Below are positions 25,025-33,637 of a stretch of 36,908 nt of DNA, piece by piece. Location: positions 1-36,908 of the forward strand of contig DATHGT010000223.1 in the NCBI GenBank assembly GCA_035317605.1, in the 5' to 3' direction. Positions within the stretch are counted from its first letter, which is position 1; every line of letters starts with the position of its first letter. A program made the position numbers and the translations under genes. This DNA comes from DATHGT01 sp035317605. Its GTDB lineage: Bacteria > Methylomirabilota > Methylomirabilia > Rokubacteriales > CSP1-6. The notes beneath the pieces are model-generated. The model was not told where the DNA came from and ran no database searches. It worked only from the letters and a program-made list of their open reading frames with translations.

Positions 25025-25298
25025 GTGGCGCTCTCGTTGCGTTTCATCCACGTGGTCGCCGCCATCACCTGGGTCGGCGGCATGCTCTTCGTCGCGCTCG
25101 CTCGCACGCTTCCAGTGAAAGCTCGGCCTCGTCGTCGTCGCGCTCGGCCTGAGCGTGTTCCACGATTTCGTCCTCGGCCCCCGCGCCGGCGCACCCGGCG
25201 CCGATTCCAGGATTCGCGTCTGGGCCTCGTGGCTCGCGCGCCTCGACCTCCTCATCGTCCTGATCGTCGTCATCCTCGGCCTGGCCCTCAGAGGCTGA
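25025..25298 (+). pseudogene. Remnant of a small integral membrane protein (CopD/DUF4149-like)
   Basis: From GTG 25025 one frame encodes LRFIHVVAAITWVGGMLFVA, the typical first helix of CopD/DUF4149-type membrane proteins with its His and Trp. At about 25115 the frame changes to KLGLVVVALGLSVFHDFVLG and later LARLDLLIVLIVVILGLALR to the stop at 25298. The middle helices are missing, so this copy has both a deletion and a frameshift and is about 60% of the expected length. The GTG has GGGGAGG upstream. It lies tail to tail with the radical SAM gene. Confidence 0.65.
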
Positions 25299-25349
25299 AG
25301 AGGCCCCGCTCCACGGATCGGCGCCCAGCGCGTTCGAGAATTTTCCAGG

Positions 25350-26408
25350 CTAGCCGGGTTGCCAGGCGCAGAGCGGGTCTTCGCCCAGGACGTCGCCGCT
25401 GGCCGCCCACGCACGCGCGCGGGAGCCGCCGCAGATCTGGTGGAACTCGCACGCGCCGCACCGACCCCCGAAGAACTGCGGAGTGCGGAGCGCGCGGAAG
25501 AGCGTCGATTCGCGATAGAACTCGAGCGGATCGTGCGTGCGGACGTTGCCGGCCGACAGTGGCAAGAACCCCGACGGTGTGACCTCGCCGTTAGCCGCGA
25601 TGAACATGACGCCGTTGCCGTCGCGGATCCCGAAGCCGCGGGTCCGAGGACCCGCGTGAGCCTCGCCGTCGGAACGGTCCCCCTCGCGCGTCAGCTGGAG
25701 CATCACGCGACGATAATGCGGGGCCTCGGTCGTGCTCGTGAGGAACGGCCAGCGCCCCGCGTTCCGGGCGAGCCAGCGTAGGGTGCGCTCGCAGTCAGCC
25801 GCGGTCAGCGAGCGGAGCGCGCGACCGCGCCCGACGTTGATGAGGAAGAAGAGGCTCCACCGGTTCGCCCGCAGCCGGCCGACCAGCTTCGCCGTGTCCT
25901 CGAGGTGCGGTTCGGTCTCGGCGGAGACGAGCGTGTTGATCTGGAGCGGGATGCCGGCGCCGACGATCCGCTCGGCGGCGGCCAGGGTCCACCCGAAGCA
26001 ACCGAGGACCCCGCGCACGCCGTCGTGATGGGCCGCGGACGATCCGTCGATACTCAGCGACATCGCGCTCACGCCGGCGTCTTTCAGCGCGTGCACCGCG
26101 TCGTGGGTGAGGCTCTGGGTGGCGCTCGGCGCCACCGACACGCCGAGGCCCCGGGCCACGCCGGCCTCGACGAGACGCACGAGGTCGGGGCGCTTGAGCG
26201 GATCGCCGCCGGTGAAGATGACGTGCGGCGCCGGCCCATCGGCGCGGGCCAGCGCCGCGAGCACGCTCTCGCACTGCTCGGTGGTGAGCTCGTCGCGCGC
26301 CCGCTCGCGGACGGCGTCCGCCCGGCAGTGGCGGCACGCCAGGTCGCAAGCCCGCGTCAGCTCCCAGTAGACGCGGAGCGGCGCGCGGTCGAACGTGAAC
26401 GCGCTCAC
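25350..26408 (-). CDS. Radical SAM/SPASM protein (TIGR04053-like)
   Basis: A 352-residue iron-sulfur enzyme. The radical-SAM cluster motif is CDLACRHC (Cys21, Cys25, Cys28), followed by TGGDPLKRPDL for SAM binding. A C-terminal SPASM-type region holds CGACEFHQICGG and a last Cys in DPLCAW, for an auxiliary cluster. The WELTRACDLACRHCRADA opening is typical of the TIGR04053 group, related to NirJ/AhbD enzymes of heme modification; the substrate is not known. GTG 26408 overlaps the USP stop (GTGA), so it is expressed from the sigma-54 site at 26932. Next to a cytochrome block, a heme-related role is attractive but unproven. Confidence 0.9.
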   Translation of the reverse strand: MSAFTFDRAPLRVYWELTRACDLACRHCRADAVRERARDELTTEQCESVLAALARADGPAPHVIFTGGDPLKRPDLVRLVEAGVARGLGVSVAPSATQSLTHDAVHALKDAGVSAMSLSIDGSSAAHHDGVRGVLGCFGWTLAAAERIVGAGIPLQINTLVSAETEPHLEDTAKLVGRLRANRWSLFFLINVGRGRALRSLTAADCERTLRWLARNAGRWPFLTSTTEAPHYRRVMLQLTREGDRSDGEAHAGPRTRGFGIRDGNGVMFIAANGEVTPSGFLPLSAGNVRTHDPLEFYRESTLFRALRTPQFFGGRCGACEFHQICGGSRARAWAASGDVLGEDPLCAWQPG

Positions 26409-26881
26409 CGCAGTGCCGGCCTGGCCGTCCCGTCGGCGACCTGGGCCTCCGTCATTCGCATGAGGAAGACCGGGATCTCGGCCTGCCGCAGCACCGCCTC
26501 GGCGACGGAGCCGAACAGCAGGCGGCCCAGGCCGCTGCGGCCGTGGGTCGTCATGGCGATGAGGTCCGCGTCCGTTTCACGCGCGCAGTCGACGATCTCG
26601 TCGACGGGCTCGCCGTGCCGCACCTCGGTCCGGGCACGGATGCCCCGCGTCCTGAGGTTCTCGGCCAGCGGCGCCAGATACTCGCTCGCGTCCGCCGTGT
26701 TCTGCTCGACGTTGTCGAGAAGTGCCGAGCGCAACGTCTCGGTGATCTGCGGCGGGAGGATCCGGATCACGCGGAGCAGCACCACTTCCAGATCGAGCGG
26801 TCCGGCAATGTCGACGATGAAGCGCAACATCCATTCGGCCAGAGGTGAGCCATCCAGCGGAACGACCACACGCTTGTACAT
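26405..26881 (-). CDS. Universal stress protein
   Basis: A 158-residue USP: KRVVVPLDGSPLAEWMLRFI at the start and TTHGRSGLGRLLFGSVAEAV near residue 115, a full ATP-binding signature. It is closely similar to the USP at 11150-11638 (same DGSPLAE and THGRSGLGRL words), so the two are probably recent paralogues. ATG 26881 is the first codon, and the leader from the predicted sigma-54 start is about 39 nt. Its stop overlaps the radical SAM start. Confidence 0.94.
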   Translation of the reverse strand: MYKRVVVPLDGSPLAEWMLRFIVDIAGPLDLEVVLLRVIRILPPQITETLRSALLDNVEQNTADASEYLAPLAENLRTRGIRARTEVRHGEPVDEIVDCARETDADLIAMTTHGRSGLGRLLFGSVAEAVLRQAEIPVFLMRMTEAQVADGTARPALR

Positions 26882-26931
26882 GAGCGGCCCCCTCTCCGCG
26901 TCGCGCGCGGTGACGATGTCGCACGCTCAGT

Positions 26932-26946
26932 GCACACGCATTGCCA
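26932..26946 (-). promoter_or_regulatory. Sigma-54 promoter of the USP/radical SAM operon
   Basis: TGGCAATGCGTGTGC on the minus strand has an exact -24 half and GTGC instead of TTGC at -12; GG and GC spacing is right. It is divergent from the promoter at 27088, and the two could share an enhancer. Apart from these promoters 26882-27183 holds nothing. Confidence 0.65.
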
Positions 26947-27087
26947 GATCCCCGACGCCAATGAAGCGGCGTGCTTGGTGCACGATCGGCCGTTCAACGG
27001 TGGGGTGGCGTCTCCCCGTTGGGTCAGCGCGGCCTCATCTCGAACCGCATCGACATCGCAAGCCCGCGAATTCGGCGAGCGTGATGG

Positions 27088-27102
27088 TGGCACTGGCCTT
27101 GC
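27088..27102 (+). promoter_or_regulatory. Sigma-54 promoter of the cytochrome c/USP transcript
   Basis: TGGCACTGGCCTTGC is an exact TGGCA-N6-TTGC match. The predicted start is near 27114, 70 nt before ATG 27184. Confidence 0.85.
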
Positions 27103-27183
27103 TCCGTGCTGAGCGAGCGCTTCGTGTCGTGAATGATCGTTTCGAGCCGTCGCGGGTCACGCGCGTCGGCGGGAGATCGCTCG

Positions 27184-27537
27184 ATGAAATCCAACGTCAA
27201 ATGCGGGGCCGCTCTCGTCGGCACGATGCTGCTGCTCAGCACCGTGCCGGTGCTCCTCAGCGGAGCACCGCTCGCGGGGCAGGAGCGCGATCCGCGTGCC
27301 AGCCGCGGAGAGCAGGTGTTCGTCTCGCAGGGTTGTTACGGCTGCCATCTGATCAGCAAGTTCGGCACCCCGATCGGGCCCGAGCTGTCGCGGGTCGGCG
27401 CCAAGTATCCGGCGTCGTATCTGCGGCAGTGGCTGCGCGATCCCGAGAGCGTGCGGCCCACCGCGCACATGCCGAAGCTCGAGCTGAGCCCCGAGGAGAT
27501 CGACTCGCTCGCGGCGTACCTGGCCTCGCTCAAGTAG
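27184..27537 (+). CDS. Monoheme class I cytochrome c, exported
   Basis: A 117-residue periplasmic electron carrier. It has a signal peptide or anchor (VKCGAALVGTMLLLSTVPVL), heme motif CYGCH, the segment GPELSRVGAKYP and axial Met in AHMPKL, then the C-terminal helix EEIDSLAAYLASL. This is the classic class I pattern and it could feed a heme-copper oxidase. ATG 27184 has GGGAG upstream; the longer frame from 27133 lacks export features. The sigma-54 promoter and the downstream USP, 11 bp away, make it part of the stress regulon. Confidence 0.9.
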   Translation: MKSNVKCGAALVGTMLLLSTVPVLLSGAPLAGQERDPRASRGEQVFVSQGCYGCHLISKFGTPIGPELSRVGAKYPASYLRQWLRDPESVRPTAHMPKLELSPEEIDSLAAYLASLK

Positions 27538-27548
27538 GAGGGGAACCC

Positions 27549-28007
27549 ATGGAGGAGAAGATTTTCCGCCGCATTCTGGTACCGACGGATTTCTCCCGGC
27601 AGTCGGAGCGGGCGTGGGCGACGGCCCGGCGCTTGGCGCGCGCGGTCGGCGCCGACGTCGTGCTGCTCCACGTCTTCGTCGAGGCACCGCTCTACTCGGA
27701 GATTCCGCTCTCCGGAGAGCGGATCCACGAGGCGTACGCGGCGGCGCGCACGTGGGCCGCGGACCAGCTCGAGCAGTGGGCGGCGACGGCGCGGGCCGAG
27801 GGCGTCGGCGTGAAGACGCTTCTGCGGACCGGCATTCCGCACGACGAGATCGTGAGGATCGCACGTGACGAGGGCGCCGACCTCATCGCGATCGGCACGC
27901 ACGGGCGTGGCGGCCTCAATCGCCTGATGCTCGGCAGCGTGTGCGACCGCGTGATCCGACTGTCGTCCTGTCCGGTGCTGGCTGTCCGCGAGCCCGACGC
28001 CAACTGA
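27549..28007 (+). CDS. Universal stress protein downstream of cytochrome c
   Basis: A 152-residue USP. FRRILVPTDFSRQSERAWAT starts the fold and GTHGRGGLNRLMLGSVCDRV near residue 120 is a full ATP-binding signature, then CPVLAV. ATG 27549 has AGGAGGGG. It follows the cytochrome c gene by 11 bp and is probably on its sigma-54 transcript. The TACACT and AT-richer bases at 28030-28045 may start a separate transcript for the following cytochrome genes, but no good -35 is seen. Confidence 0.94.
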   Translation: MEEKIFRRILVPTDFSRQSERAWATARRLARAVGADVVLLHVFVEAPLYSEIPLSGERIHEAYAAARTWAADQLEQWAATARAEGVGVKTLLRTGIPHDEIVRIARDEGADLIAIGTHGRGGLNRLMLGSVCDRVIRLSSCPVLAVREPDAN

Positions 28008-28084
28008 GCGCGGCCCCCATTCGGTCAATTCGCTCGTGCTACACTCGCCGCCGCGCGACGGATCGCGCACGGGAGATCCCTTCG

Positions 28085-29317
28085 ATGACTCGAGCGAGAC
28101 GGTGTTTGATGGTTGCCGCGTGCGGGCTCGTGGTGATCGCGTTCGCCGCAGCGGTGCCTGCGCAGCAACCGCCGACCCAGCCCTTCGCCCCCGAGTGGGG
28201 GATGCTCGCCGGCTGGGACGTGTTCACCAAGAAGAGCTGCGGCCAGTGCCACAGCGTGCGCGGCGTCGGCGGCAAGGTCGGTCCCGACCTCGCCCGCGTC
28301 CAGAGCGGCAGCGGTTTCTACCAGCTCGGCGCCGCCATGTGGAACCACCTGCCGCGCATGGGCGAGCGCATGCGCGAGCAGCGGATCGATCGGCCGGCGC
28401 TCACCGCCGCCGACGTCTCGAACCTCCTGGCGTTTCTCTTCACCGCCGCCTACCGCGACGAGAGCGGCAATCCGAAGGTCGGGGAGCAGCTGTTCACGTC
28501 GAAGGGCTGCGTGCAATGTCACACGGTCGGCGGGAAGGGCGGCAGCGTCGGCCCCGCGCTGGAGGCGCTCAAGGGCGCAAATTCGCCGGTGCTGGTCGCC
28601 GCCGCGATGTGGAATCACGGACCGGGCATGGCCGAGGCCATGAAGGTCAAGGGCGTCGAGCGGCCGACGTTCAAGGACCGCGAGCTGGTCGACGTCATCG
28701 CGTACGTCGTCTCGGTCGCGCGCGACGCCGCCGCGCCGACGGCGCAGGTCGTCCCGGGGACGCCGGAGCGCGGCGAGAAGCTCTTCGTGGAGAAGAGCTG
28801 CGGGAGCTGCCACGCGGTCGGAGGACGGGGCGGCAAGGTCGGGCCCGCCCTCGGTGGACGCGCGCACCACGTGAGCCTCACGGACTTCGCCGGGCTCATG
28901 TGGAACCACGGACCCGCCATGTGGACCAAGATGAAGCAGCGCGGGATTCAGGTGCCGCAGCTCACCGGACAGGACATGGCGGACGTCGTGGCCTACCTCT
29001 ACGCGTCCCACTATTTCGACGGGATGAGCGGTCAGGCCGCGCGCGGCCAGCAGCTCGTGCAGGGCAAGGGATGCGTCACGTGTCACTCGGTCCGGGGCAA
29101 GGGTGGGGCGGTCGCGGCGGACTTCGCGACCTCCACCGTCGTGGGCTCGCCGTCCGCCGTCATCGCGGCGATGTGGAACCACGGCGCCCGCATGGAAGGC
29201 CAGGCGCAGAAGCAAGAGACCTCGCTGCCCGCCCTCACCGGTCAAGAGCTCACCGACATCACCGCGTACCTGGGCTCGCTCACCCCAACCCGGGCGCCCC
29301 AGAAGAAGGCCAAGTAG
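28085..29317 (+). CDS. Tetraheme cytochrome c with four tandem WNH modules
   Basis: An exported 410-residue protein: signal peptide (CLMVAACGLVVIAFAAAVPA), then four class I-like heme modules with CGQCH, CVQCH, CGSCH and CVTCH. Each module carries a downstream WNH word: AMWNHLPRM, AMWNHGPGM, LMWNHGPAM and AMWNHGARM. Each ends in a helix with a DV/DI-AYL word. The WNH-x-P-x-M element is probably part of the heme pocket, with the Met or His as second axial ligand. ATG 28085 follows GGGAG. The protein likely shuttles electrons through the periplasm between the quinol-oxidising complex downstream and oxidase or outer-membrane acceptors. The family name is not known to me. Confidence 0.9.
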   Translation: MTRARRCLMVAACGLVVIAFAAAVPAQQPPTQPFAPEWGMLAGWDVFTKKSCGQCHSVRGVGGKVGPDLARVQSGSGFYQLGAAMWNHLPRMGERMREQRIDRPALTAADVSNLLAFLFTAAYRDESGNPKVGEQLFTSKGCVQCHTVGGKGGSVGPALEALKGANSPVLVAAAMWNHGPGMAEAMKVKGVERPTFKDRELVDVIAYVVSVARDAAAPTAQVVPGTPERGEKLFVEKSCGSCHAVGGRGGKVGPALGGRAHHVSLTDFAGLMWNHGPAMWTKMKQRGIQVPQLTGQDMADVVAYLYASHYFDGMSGQAARGQQLVQGKGCVTCHSVRGKGGAVAADFATSTVVGSPSAVIAAMWNHGARMEGQAQKQETSLPALTGQELTDITAYLGSLTPTRAPQKKAK

Positions 29318-29398
29318 CGTGCCGACCTCTGGCACATGAAGGGCGTGCGCACGGGCCACGCGTTCGCGCCGGGCGTGCTCAAGCTGGTGTTCGAGTAA
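29318..29398 (+). pseudogene. Possible coding remnant after the tetraheme gene
   Basis: In frame directly after the TAG of the tetraheme gene the sequence reads RADLWHMKGVRTGHAFAPGV, then LKLVFE and a TAA. It is protein-like but has no start and matches no cytochrome module. It may be the tail of a deleted gene, or chance. Confidence 0.25.
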
Positions 29399-29416
29399 CC
29401 GTCGCTTCGTCACGAG

Positions 29417-29448
29417 GATCACCGGGAGACTCTGTCCTCCCGGCGATC
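29417..29448 (+). terminator. Hairpin between the two tetraheme genes
   Basis: GATC-A-CCGGGAG (29417-29428) pairs with CTCCCGG-C-GATC (29437-29448), an 11-bp stem with one mismatch and an eight-base loop. It is about 100 bp after the first tetraheme stop and likely separates transcripts. The remaining 29449-29553 holds only the ribosome site of the next gene. Confidence 0.5.
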
Positions 29449-29553
29449 TCCGTTCGGGTGTGAGGCGTTCGGCTCATTGCCACCCCGAGGGCCGAGCGAG
29501 TAGGATGCTCCTCGGTCGCGGGTGGGGGCTCACGGCCGGCAGGGGAGGGACGG

Positions 29554-30750
29554 ATGACGGAAGCCATACGCGGCGGCGTGGTAGCCGGCGCGCTCCTGTT
29601 CGCCGTGGCGCTGGCCTGGTCGGGTTCGGCGTGGGCACAGGTCTCGACTCCGTCCCAGGATCCCCTCGCCGGCTCACGCGTCTTCGGTGCGAAGGGCTGC
29701 GCCAAGTGCCACGCCGTGAACGGGATCGGAGGCCGGATCGGTCCCGACCTCGGACGCATCGCCCGCCCGCGATCGTTCTACGACCTCGCCACGGCCATGT
29801 GGAACCACCTCCCGCGCATGGCCGACCGCATGCAGCAGCTCGGCATCGCGCGTCCCCACCTCGAGGTGCAGGAAGCGGCCGACCTGATCGGGTTTCTCTA
29901 CACGCTGAACTACTTCGACGCTCCGGGCAACGCGGCCGCCGGGCGGCGAGCCTTCACCGAGAAACGCTGCATCGTTTGTCACCAGGTCGACGGCGTCGGC
30001 GGCGTGGTGGGACCCAACCTCGATTTCCTGCGTCCGTTCCGCTCGCCGATCTACGTCGCCGCGGCGATGTGGAACCACGGCCCCCAGATGACGGACGCGA
30101 TGGCCGCCCGCGGCGTCCAGCGGCCCTCCTTCACGGGCACTGAGCTGCGCGATCTCATCGCGTTCGTGGCGCCGGGCACCGGCGGGCCGACGGAAGGACC
30201 GATCTACATACTTCCGGGCCGCGCCGACAACGGCCGCCGGCTGTTCGCCGAGAAGCGCTGCGCCGAGTGCCACAGCGTCGGCGGCCAGGGCGGGAAGGTC
30301 GGCCCCGACCTGGCCGATCGGGCCGTGCGAAGGAGCCCCATCGATTTCGCCGCGGAGATGTGGAACAAAGCGCCGAAGATGCTCGCGGCAATGAAGCCAC
30401 GGGGCATCACTGTGCCGCAGCTCCGTCCCGAGGAGATGGCCGACATCATCGGCTACCTGCACTCGGTGCGGTACTTCGCCGAGCCCGGCAACATCCAGCG
30501 CGGCTGGACGGTGGCCACCTACAAGGGCTGCTTGACCTGCCACGCGCTCGCCGGCGAGCGCGGCAAGCCGGCGTCCGACCTCACGCGGGTGCGCCTCACC
30601 ACGCCCGCGGCCGTCGTCGCCGCGCTCTGGAACCACGCCGTGGTGACCGCGCCGGTGCCGGGCGGCGGCAAGCTCGCGTGGCCCGAGTTTCGAGAGGAAG
30701 AGATGGCCGACCTGGCGGCGCTGCTTGCGTCCTTCGGCCGGGCCCGATGA
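29554..30750 (+). CDS. Tetraheme cytochrome c paralogue with WNH modules
   Basis: A 398-residue exported paralogue of the protein at 28085. Signal peptide VVAGALLFAVALAWSGSAWA, then heme motifs CAKCH, CIVCH, CAECH and CLTCH. WNH words are AMWNHLPRM, AMWNHGPQM, EMWNKAPKM (His replaced by Lys) and ALWNHAVV (Met lost). So modules 3 and 4 deviate at the presumed heme-pocket element and may have different ligands or potentials. ATG 29554 follows GGGGAGGGA. Its stop overlaps the nonaheme gene start (ATGA). Together they probably form a periplasmic electron chain. Confidence 0.9.
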   Translation: MTEAIRGGVVAGALLFAVALAWSGSAWAQVSTPSQDPLAGSRVFGAKGCAKCHAVNGIGGRIGPDLGRIARPRSFYDLATAMWNHLPRMADRMQQLGIARPHLEVQEAADLIGFLYTLNYFDAPGNAAAGRRAFTEKRCIVCHQVDGVGGVVGPNLDFLRPFRSPIYVAAAMWNHGPQMTDAMAARGVQRPSFTGTELRDLIAFVAPGTGGPTEGPIYILPGRADNGRRLFAEKRCAECHSVGGQGGKVGPDLADRAVRRSPIDFAAEMWNKAPKMLAAMKPRGITVPQLRPEEMADIIGYLHSVRYFAEPGNIQRGWTVATYKGCLTCHALAGERGKPASDLTRVRLTTPAAVVAALWNHAVVTAPVPGGGKLAWPEFREEEMADLAALLASFGRAR

Positions 30751-32036
30751 CGGCGCCACTCGTAATCATCATAGTCACCGTCGTCGGCGTGCTCGGGCTC
30801 TGGACGGCGCCGGCCTACGCCCAGCCGGCGGGCGCCGACAACTGCGCGACCTGCCACCTCGCCATCGGCGACGCGCGCCTCGAGAAGCCGGTGAAGGACT
30901 ACGCTCACGACGTCCACAAGGCGAAGGGCTTCGGCTGCGTGGCCTGCCACGGCGGCAACGAGAAGGAAGCGGGCATGGAAGCGATGGATCCCGGAAAGGG
31001 TTACATCGGCAAGCCCGGGCGCAAGCAGGTGGTCCAGGTGTGCGCGCGCTGCCATTCGGACGCCACGTTCATGAAGCGCTACAACCCGTCGCTGCTGGTC
31101 GACCAGGCGACCGAGTACGCGACGTCGGTCCACGGCCGCAAGCTGCGCGAGGAGGACGATCCCAAGGTCGCGACGTGCGTGAGCTGTCACCCGGCCCACT
31201 CGATCCGCCCGCCGTCCGATCCCACGTCGAGCGTGTACCCGCTGCGCGTGGCCGAGACGTGCGGCGCGTGTCACGGCGACGCCAAGTACATGGAGGGCCG
31301 GCGCCTCCCGACGGACCAGCTCGCGAAGTACAAGGAGAGCGTCCACGGCAAGGCAATGATCGTGAAGGGCGATCTCTCTGCGCCGACCTGCAACGACTGC
31401 CACGGCAACCACGGCGCGGCACCGCCAGGCGTGTCGTGGGTGGGCAACGTGTGCGGCCAGTGCCACACCGTGATGGCCGATCTCTTCGGCAAGAGCGTCC
31501 ACGCCAAGGCGTTCGTCGACATGGGCACGCCGGGCTGCGCGACGTGCCACGACAACCACGCGATCCGCGAGACCGGCGACCGCATGCTCGGGCTCGGCAG
31601 CGACGCCGTCTGCACGACCTGCCATGGCGCCACCGACAAGGGCGGCCAGACGGCCGTCGAGATGCGCGCGCTCATCGACGGCCTGGCCGGGCGCCATCGC
31701 GCGGCCCGCGAGCTGCTCGACCGGGCGGAGCACGCGGGCATGGAAGTGACCCAGGCGAAGTTCGACCTCAATAGCGCCCGGGATTCGCTGGTCAAGGCGC
31801 GCGCGGCCGTGCATGCCTTCACCGTCGACGCGGTCAAGGCCGAAACGACCGCCGGCGTCGCGGTTGCCGACAAGGCGCACGCTCGGGGCGTGCGCGCCCT
31901 CGGCGAGCTGGTCTTTCGGCGCAAGGGGCTCGGTATCTCGCTCGTGATCATCCTCGCCGTCATCGCCGGGCTCCTGCTGAAGATCCGCCAGGTCGATCGG
32001 CGCGGGCGCGCGATCGAGCGTGGCAGTGCGAGGTGA
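30747..32036 (+). CDS. Nonaheme membrane-anchored cytochrome c
   Basis: A 429-residue multiheme protein with nine CXXCH motifs: CATCH, CVACH, CARCH, CVSCH, CGACH, CNDCH, CGQCH, CATCH and CTTCH. Extra His residues in SVHGK and HDVHK words supply bis-His ligation. An N-terminal signal (VIIIVTVVGVLGLWTAPAYA), a helical region after the hemes (residues about 310-380) and a C-terminal transmembrane helix (GISLVIILAVIAGLLL) anchor it in the inner membrane, hemes outside. It resembles c3/NapC-NrfH-linked multiheme proteins that pass electrons from quinol pools. ATG 30747 overlaps the tetraheme stop. Confidence 0.9.
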   Translation: MTAPLVIIIVTVVGVLGLWTAPAYAQPAGADNCATCHLAIGDARLEKPVKDYAHDVHKAKGFGCVACHGGNEKEAGMEAMDPGKGYIGKPGRKQVVQVCARCHSDATFMKRYNPSLLVDQATEYATSVHGRKLREEDDPKVATCVSCHPAHSIRPPSDPTSSVYPLRVAETCGACHGDAKYMEGRRLPTDQLAKYKESVHGKAMIVKGDLSAPTCNDCHGNHGAAPPGVSWVGNVCGQCHTVMADLFGKSVHAKAFVDMGTPGCATCHDNHAIRETGDRMLGLGSDAVCTTCHGATDKGGQTAVEMRALIDGLAGRHRAARELLDRAEHAGMEVTQAKFDLNSARDSLVKARAAVHAFTVDAVKAETTAGVAVADKAHARGVRALGELVFRRKGLGISLVIILAVIAGLLLKIRQVDRRGRAIERGSAR

Positions 32037-32041
32037 GCCGC

Positions 32042-32060
32042 GCTCGGCGGCGAGCCGAGC
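32042..32060 (+). terminator. Hairpin between nonaheme and Rieske genes
   Basis: GCTCGGC (32042-32048) pairs perfectly with GCCGAGC (32054-32060) across GGCGA, right after the nonaheme stop. There is no T-run. It may attenuate or protect mRNA rather than end transcription. Confidence 0.4.
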
Positions 32061-32089
32061 CCTTCAATGATCGAAATTAGGAGGGAGAT

Positions 32090-32539
32090 GTGGCGTACGC
32101 AATAGACGATCCGTCACGACGGCGATTCGTGAACTGGTTTCTCGGCACGAGCGCCGGTGCCTTCCTGCTGGCCGTGCTCTATCCGGTCAGCCGCTACCTC
32201 GTGCCGCCCCCGTCAGGCGAATCCGCCGCGGGCACGGTGACGCTCGCCATCAAGCCCGAGGACGTCAAGCCGAACACTGGACAGATCTTCAAGTTCGGCA
32301 GCCGCCCGGGGATCCTCGTGCGGACGGCGGCCGGTGAGCTGCGGGCCTTTTCGGCCGTCTGCACCCATCTCAACTGCACCGTGCAATACCGGCCGGACTT
32401 CGGTCAGATCTGGTGCGCCTGCCACAACGGCCACTTCGATCTCAACGGCAAGAACGTGGAGGGGCCGCCGCCGCGGCCGCTCGAGGCCTTCGCCGTCAAT
32501 GCGCGCGGTAATCAGATCGTGGTGAGCAAGGGCGCCTAG
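32090..32539 (+). CDS. Rieske iron-sulfur subunit of a cytochrome bc complex
   Basis: A 149-residue 2Fe-2S protein. The N-terminus has a twin-arginine-like SRRRFVNWFLGTSAG followed by one transmembrane helix. The cluster motifs are CTHLNC (Cys, His) and CACHNGHF (Cys, His), the expected two Cys and two His plus the disulfide pair. The canonical CPCHGSxF is CACHNGHF here. It passes electrons from quinol to the c-type heme. GTG 32090 has AGGAGG five bases before it. Three bases separate its stop from the cytochrome b gene, and the next genes overlap, so this is the start of the bc operon. Confidence 0.95.
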   Translation: MAYAIDDPSRRRFVNWFLGTSAGAFLLAVLYPVSRYLVPPPSGESAAGTVTLAIKPEDVKPNTGQIFKFGSRPGILVRTAAGELRAFSAVCTHLNCTVQYRPDFGQIWCACHNGHFDLNGKNVEGPPPRPLEAFAVNARGNQIVVSKGA

Positions 32540-32542
32540 AGG

Positions 32543-33637
32543 ATGGAACCGGTGGAGACCCACGGCGCGGTCTGGCGGTGGCTCGATCGCCGCATCGGGC
32601 TCGCCGACCTCGAGTATCTCGCCCGTAAGAAGCAGGTGCCGCTCCACCGGCACACGATCTGGTACTACTTCGGAGGCATGACGCTGTTCCTCTTCGCGAT
32701 CCAGGTCGCGACCGGGATCCTGCTGCTCTTCTACTACCGGCCGAGCGCCGAGGAGGCCTACGAGTCCGTCCAGTTCCTGATGGCGGAGGTCGAGTTCGGA
32801 TGGCTGATCCGCTCGATCCACGCGTGGGCCGCGAACATGATGATCTTCACGCTGTTCGTGCACATGTTCAGCGTGCTGCTGCTCGGGGTCTACCGGCCGC
32901 CGCGCGAGATCACGTGGTTCTCGGGGGTCGCGCTGATGGGGCTCGCCATGGGCTTCGGATTCACGGGCTATCTCCTGCCGTGGAACGAGCTGGCGTACTT
33001 CGCGACCAAGGTCGGCACCGAGATCACCGGGGCCGTGCCGCTCGTGGGGTCGTTTCTTCGCCGGCTCCTGCGCGGTGGGGACGAGGTGACGGGCGCGACG
33101 CTCACACGCTTCTACGGCATCCACGTCGCGGTCCTGCCCCTGCTCACGGCCGCGCTCGTCGGCCTGCACCTCTTCCTTGTGCAGAAGCACGGCATGAGCG
33201 TGCCGCCCAGCGTCGAGCGGGGTGGCGGCCCGCTGCGGACGATGCCGTTCGTGCCGAACTTCCTGCTGCGCGACATGGTGGGCTGGCTGGCGGCGCTCGC
33301 CGGGCTCGCCGCCCTCGCGGCGTTCTTGCCCGCCGAGCTCGGCCGGAAGGCCGATCCGTTCGTGTCCGCGCCGATCGGGATCAAGCCGGAGTGGTACTTC
33401 ATGTTCATGTTCCAGACGCTCAAGTACCTGCCGGCGCGCATCCTCGGCATCGACGGCGAGGTGGTGGGCGTCCTCGGCTTCGGCCTCGGCGGGCTCTTCC
33501 TGCTGCTGATCCCCGTGCTCGACCGGCGGACGGCGCGTGGGGAGCCGAGCCGGCTCTTCTTCTGGATCGGCATCGCGCTCATCGTCTACATGCTCGTGCT
33601 GACCTATCTCGGCTACACGGCGAGCACGACGAAATGA
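32543..33637 (+). CDS. Cytochrome b (fused b6/subunit IV type)
   Basis: The 364-residue membrane core of a quinol:cytochrome c oxidoreductase. The heme-binding His pairs are HAWAANMMIFTLFVH (13 residues between) and HVAVLPLLTAALVGLH (14 residues between), the spacing of cytochrome b6 rather than mitochondrial b. The Qo-site PEWY is present in KPEWYFMF. The C-terminal third corresponds to subunit IV, so both parts are fused with about eight helices in total. Its stop overlaps the next ATG (ATGA). With the Rieske and the diheme c proteins it makes a complete complex, and it hands electrons to c-type partners encoded around it. Confidence 0.96.
   Translation: MEPVETHGAVWRWLDRRIGLADLEYLARKKQVPLHRHTIWYYFGGMTLFLFAIQVATGILLLFYYRPSAEEAYESVQFLMAEVEFGWLIRSIHAWAANMMIFTLFVHMFSVLLLGVYRPPREITWFSGVALMGLAMGFGFTGYLLPWNELAYFATKVGTEITGAVPLVGSFLRRLLRGGDEVTGATLTRFYGIHVAVLPLLTAALVGLHLFLVQKHGMSVPPSVERGGGPLRTMPFVPNFLLRDMVGWLAALAGLAALAAFLPAELGRKADPFVSAPIGIKPEWYFMFMFQTLKYLPARILGIDGEVVGVLGFGLGGLFLLLIPVLDRRTARGEPSRLFFWIGIALIVYMLVLTYLGYTASTTK

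Noticed and set aside
25026..25040. TGGCGCTCTCGTTGC, a sigma-54-like 15-mer
   Set aside because: It lies inside the first codons of the CopD-like remnant, with no gene at the right distance downstream; probably chance.
29330..29344. TGGCACATGAAGGGC with a good -24 half
   Set aside because: The -12 half is GGGC without the TT, and the next gene starts over 200 bp away.
28025..29422. Minus-strand ORF of 465 codons opposite the tetraheme cytochrome
   Set aside because: Repeats in it mirror the heme modules of the opposite strand; no independent coding evidence.
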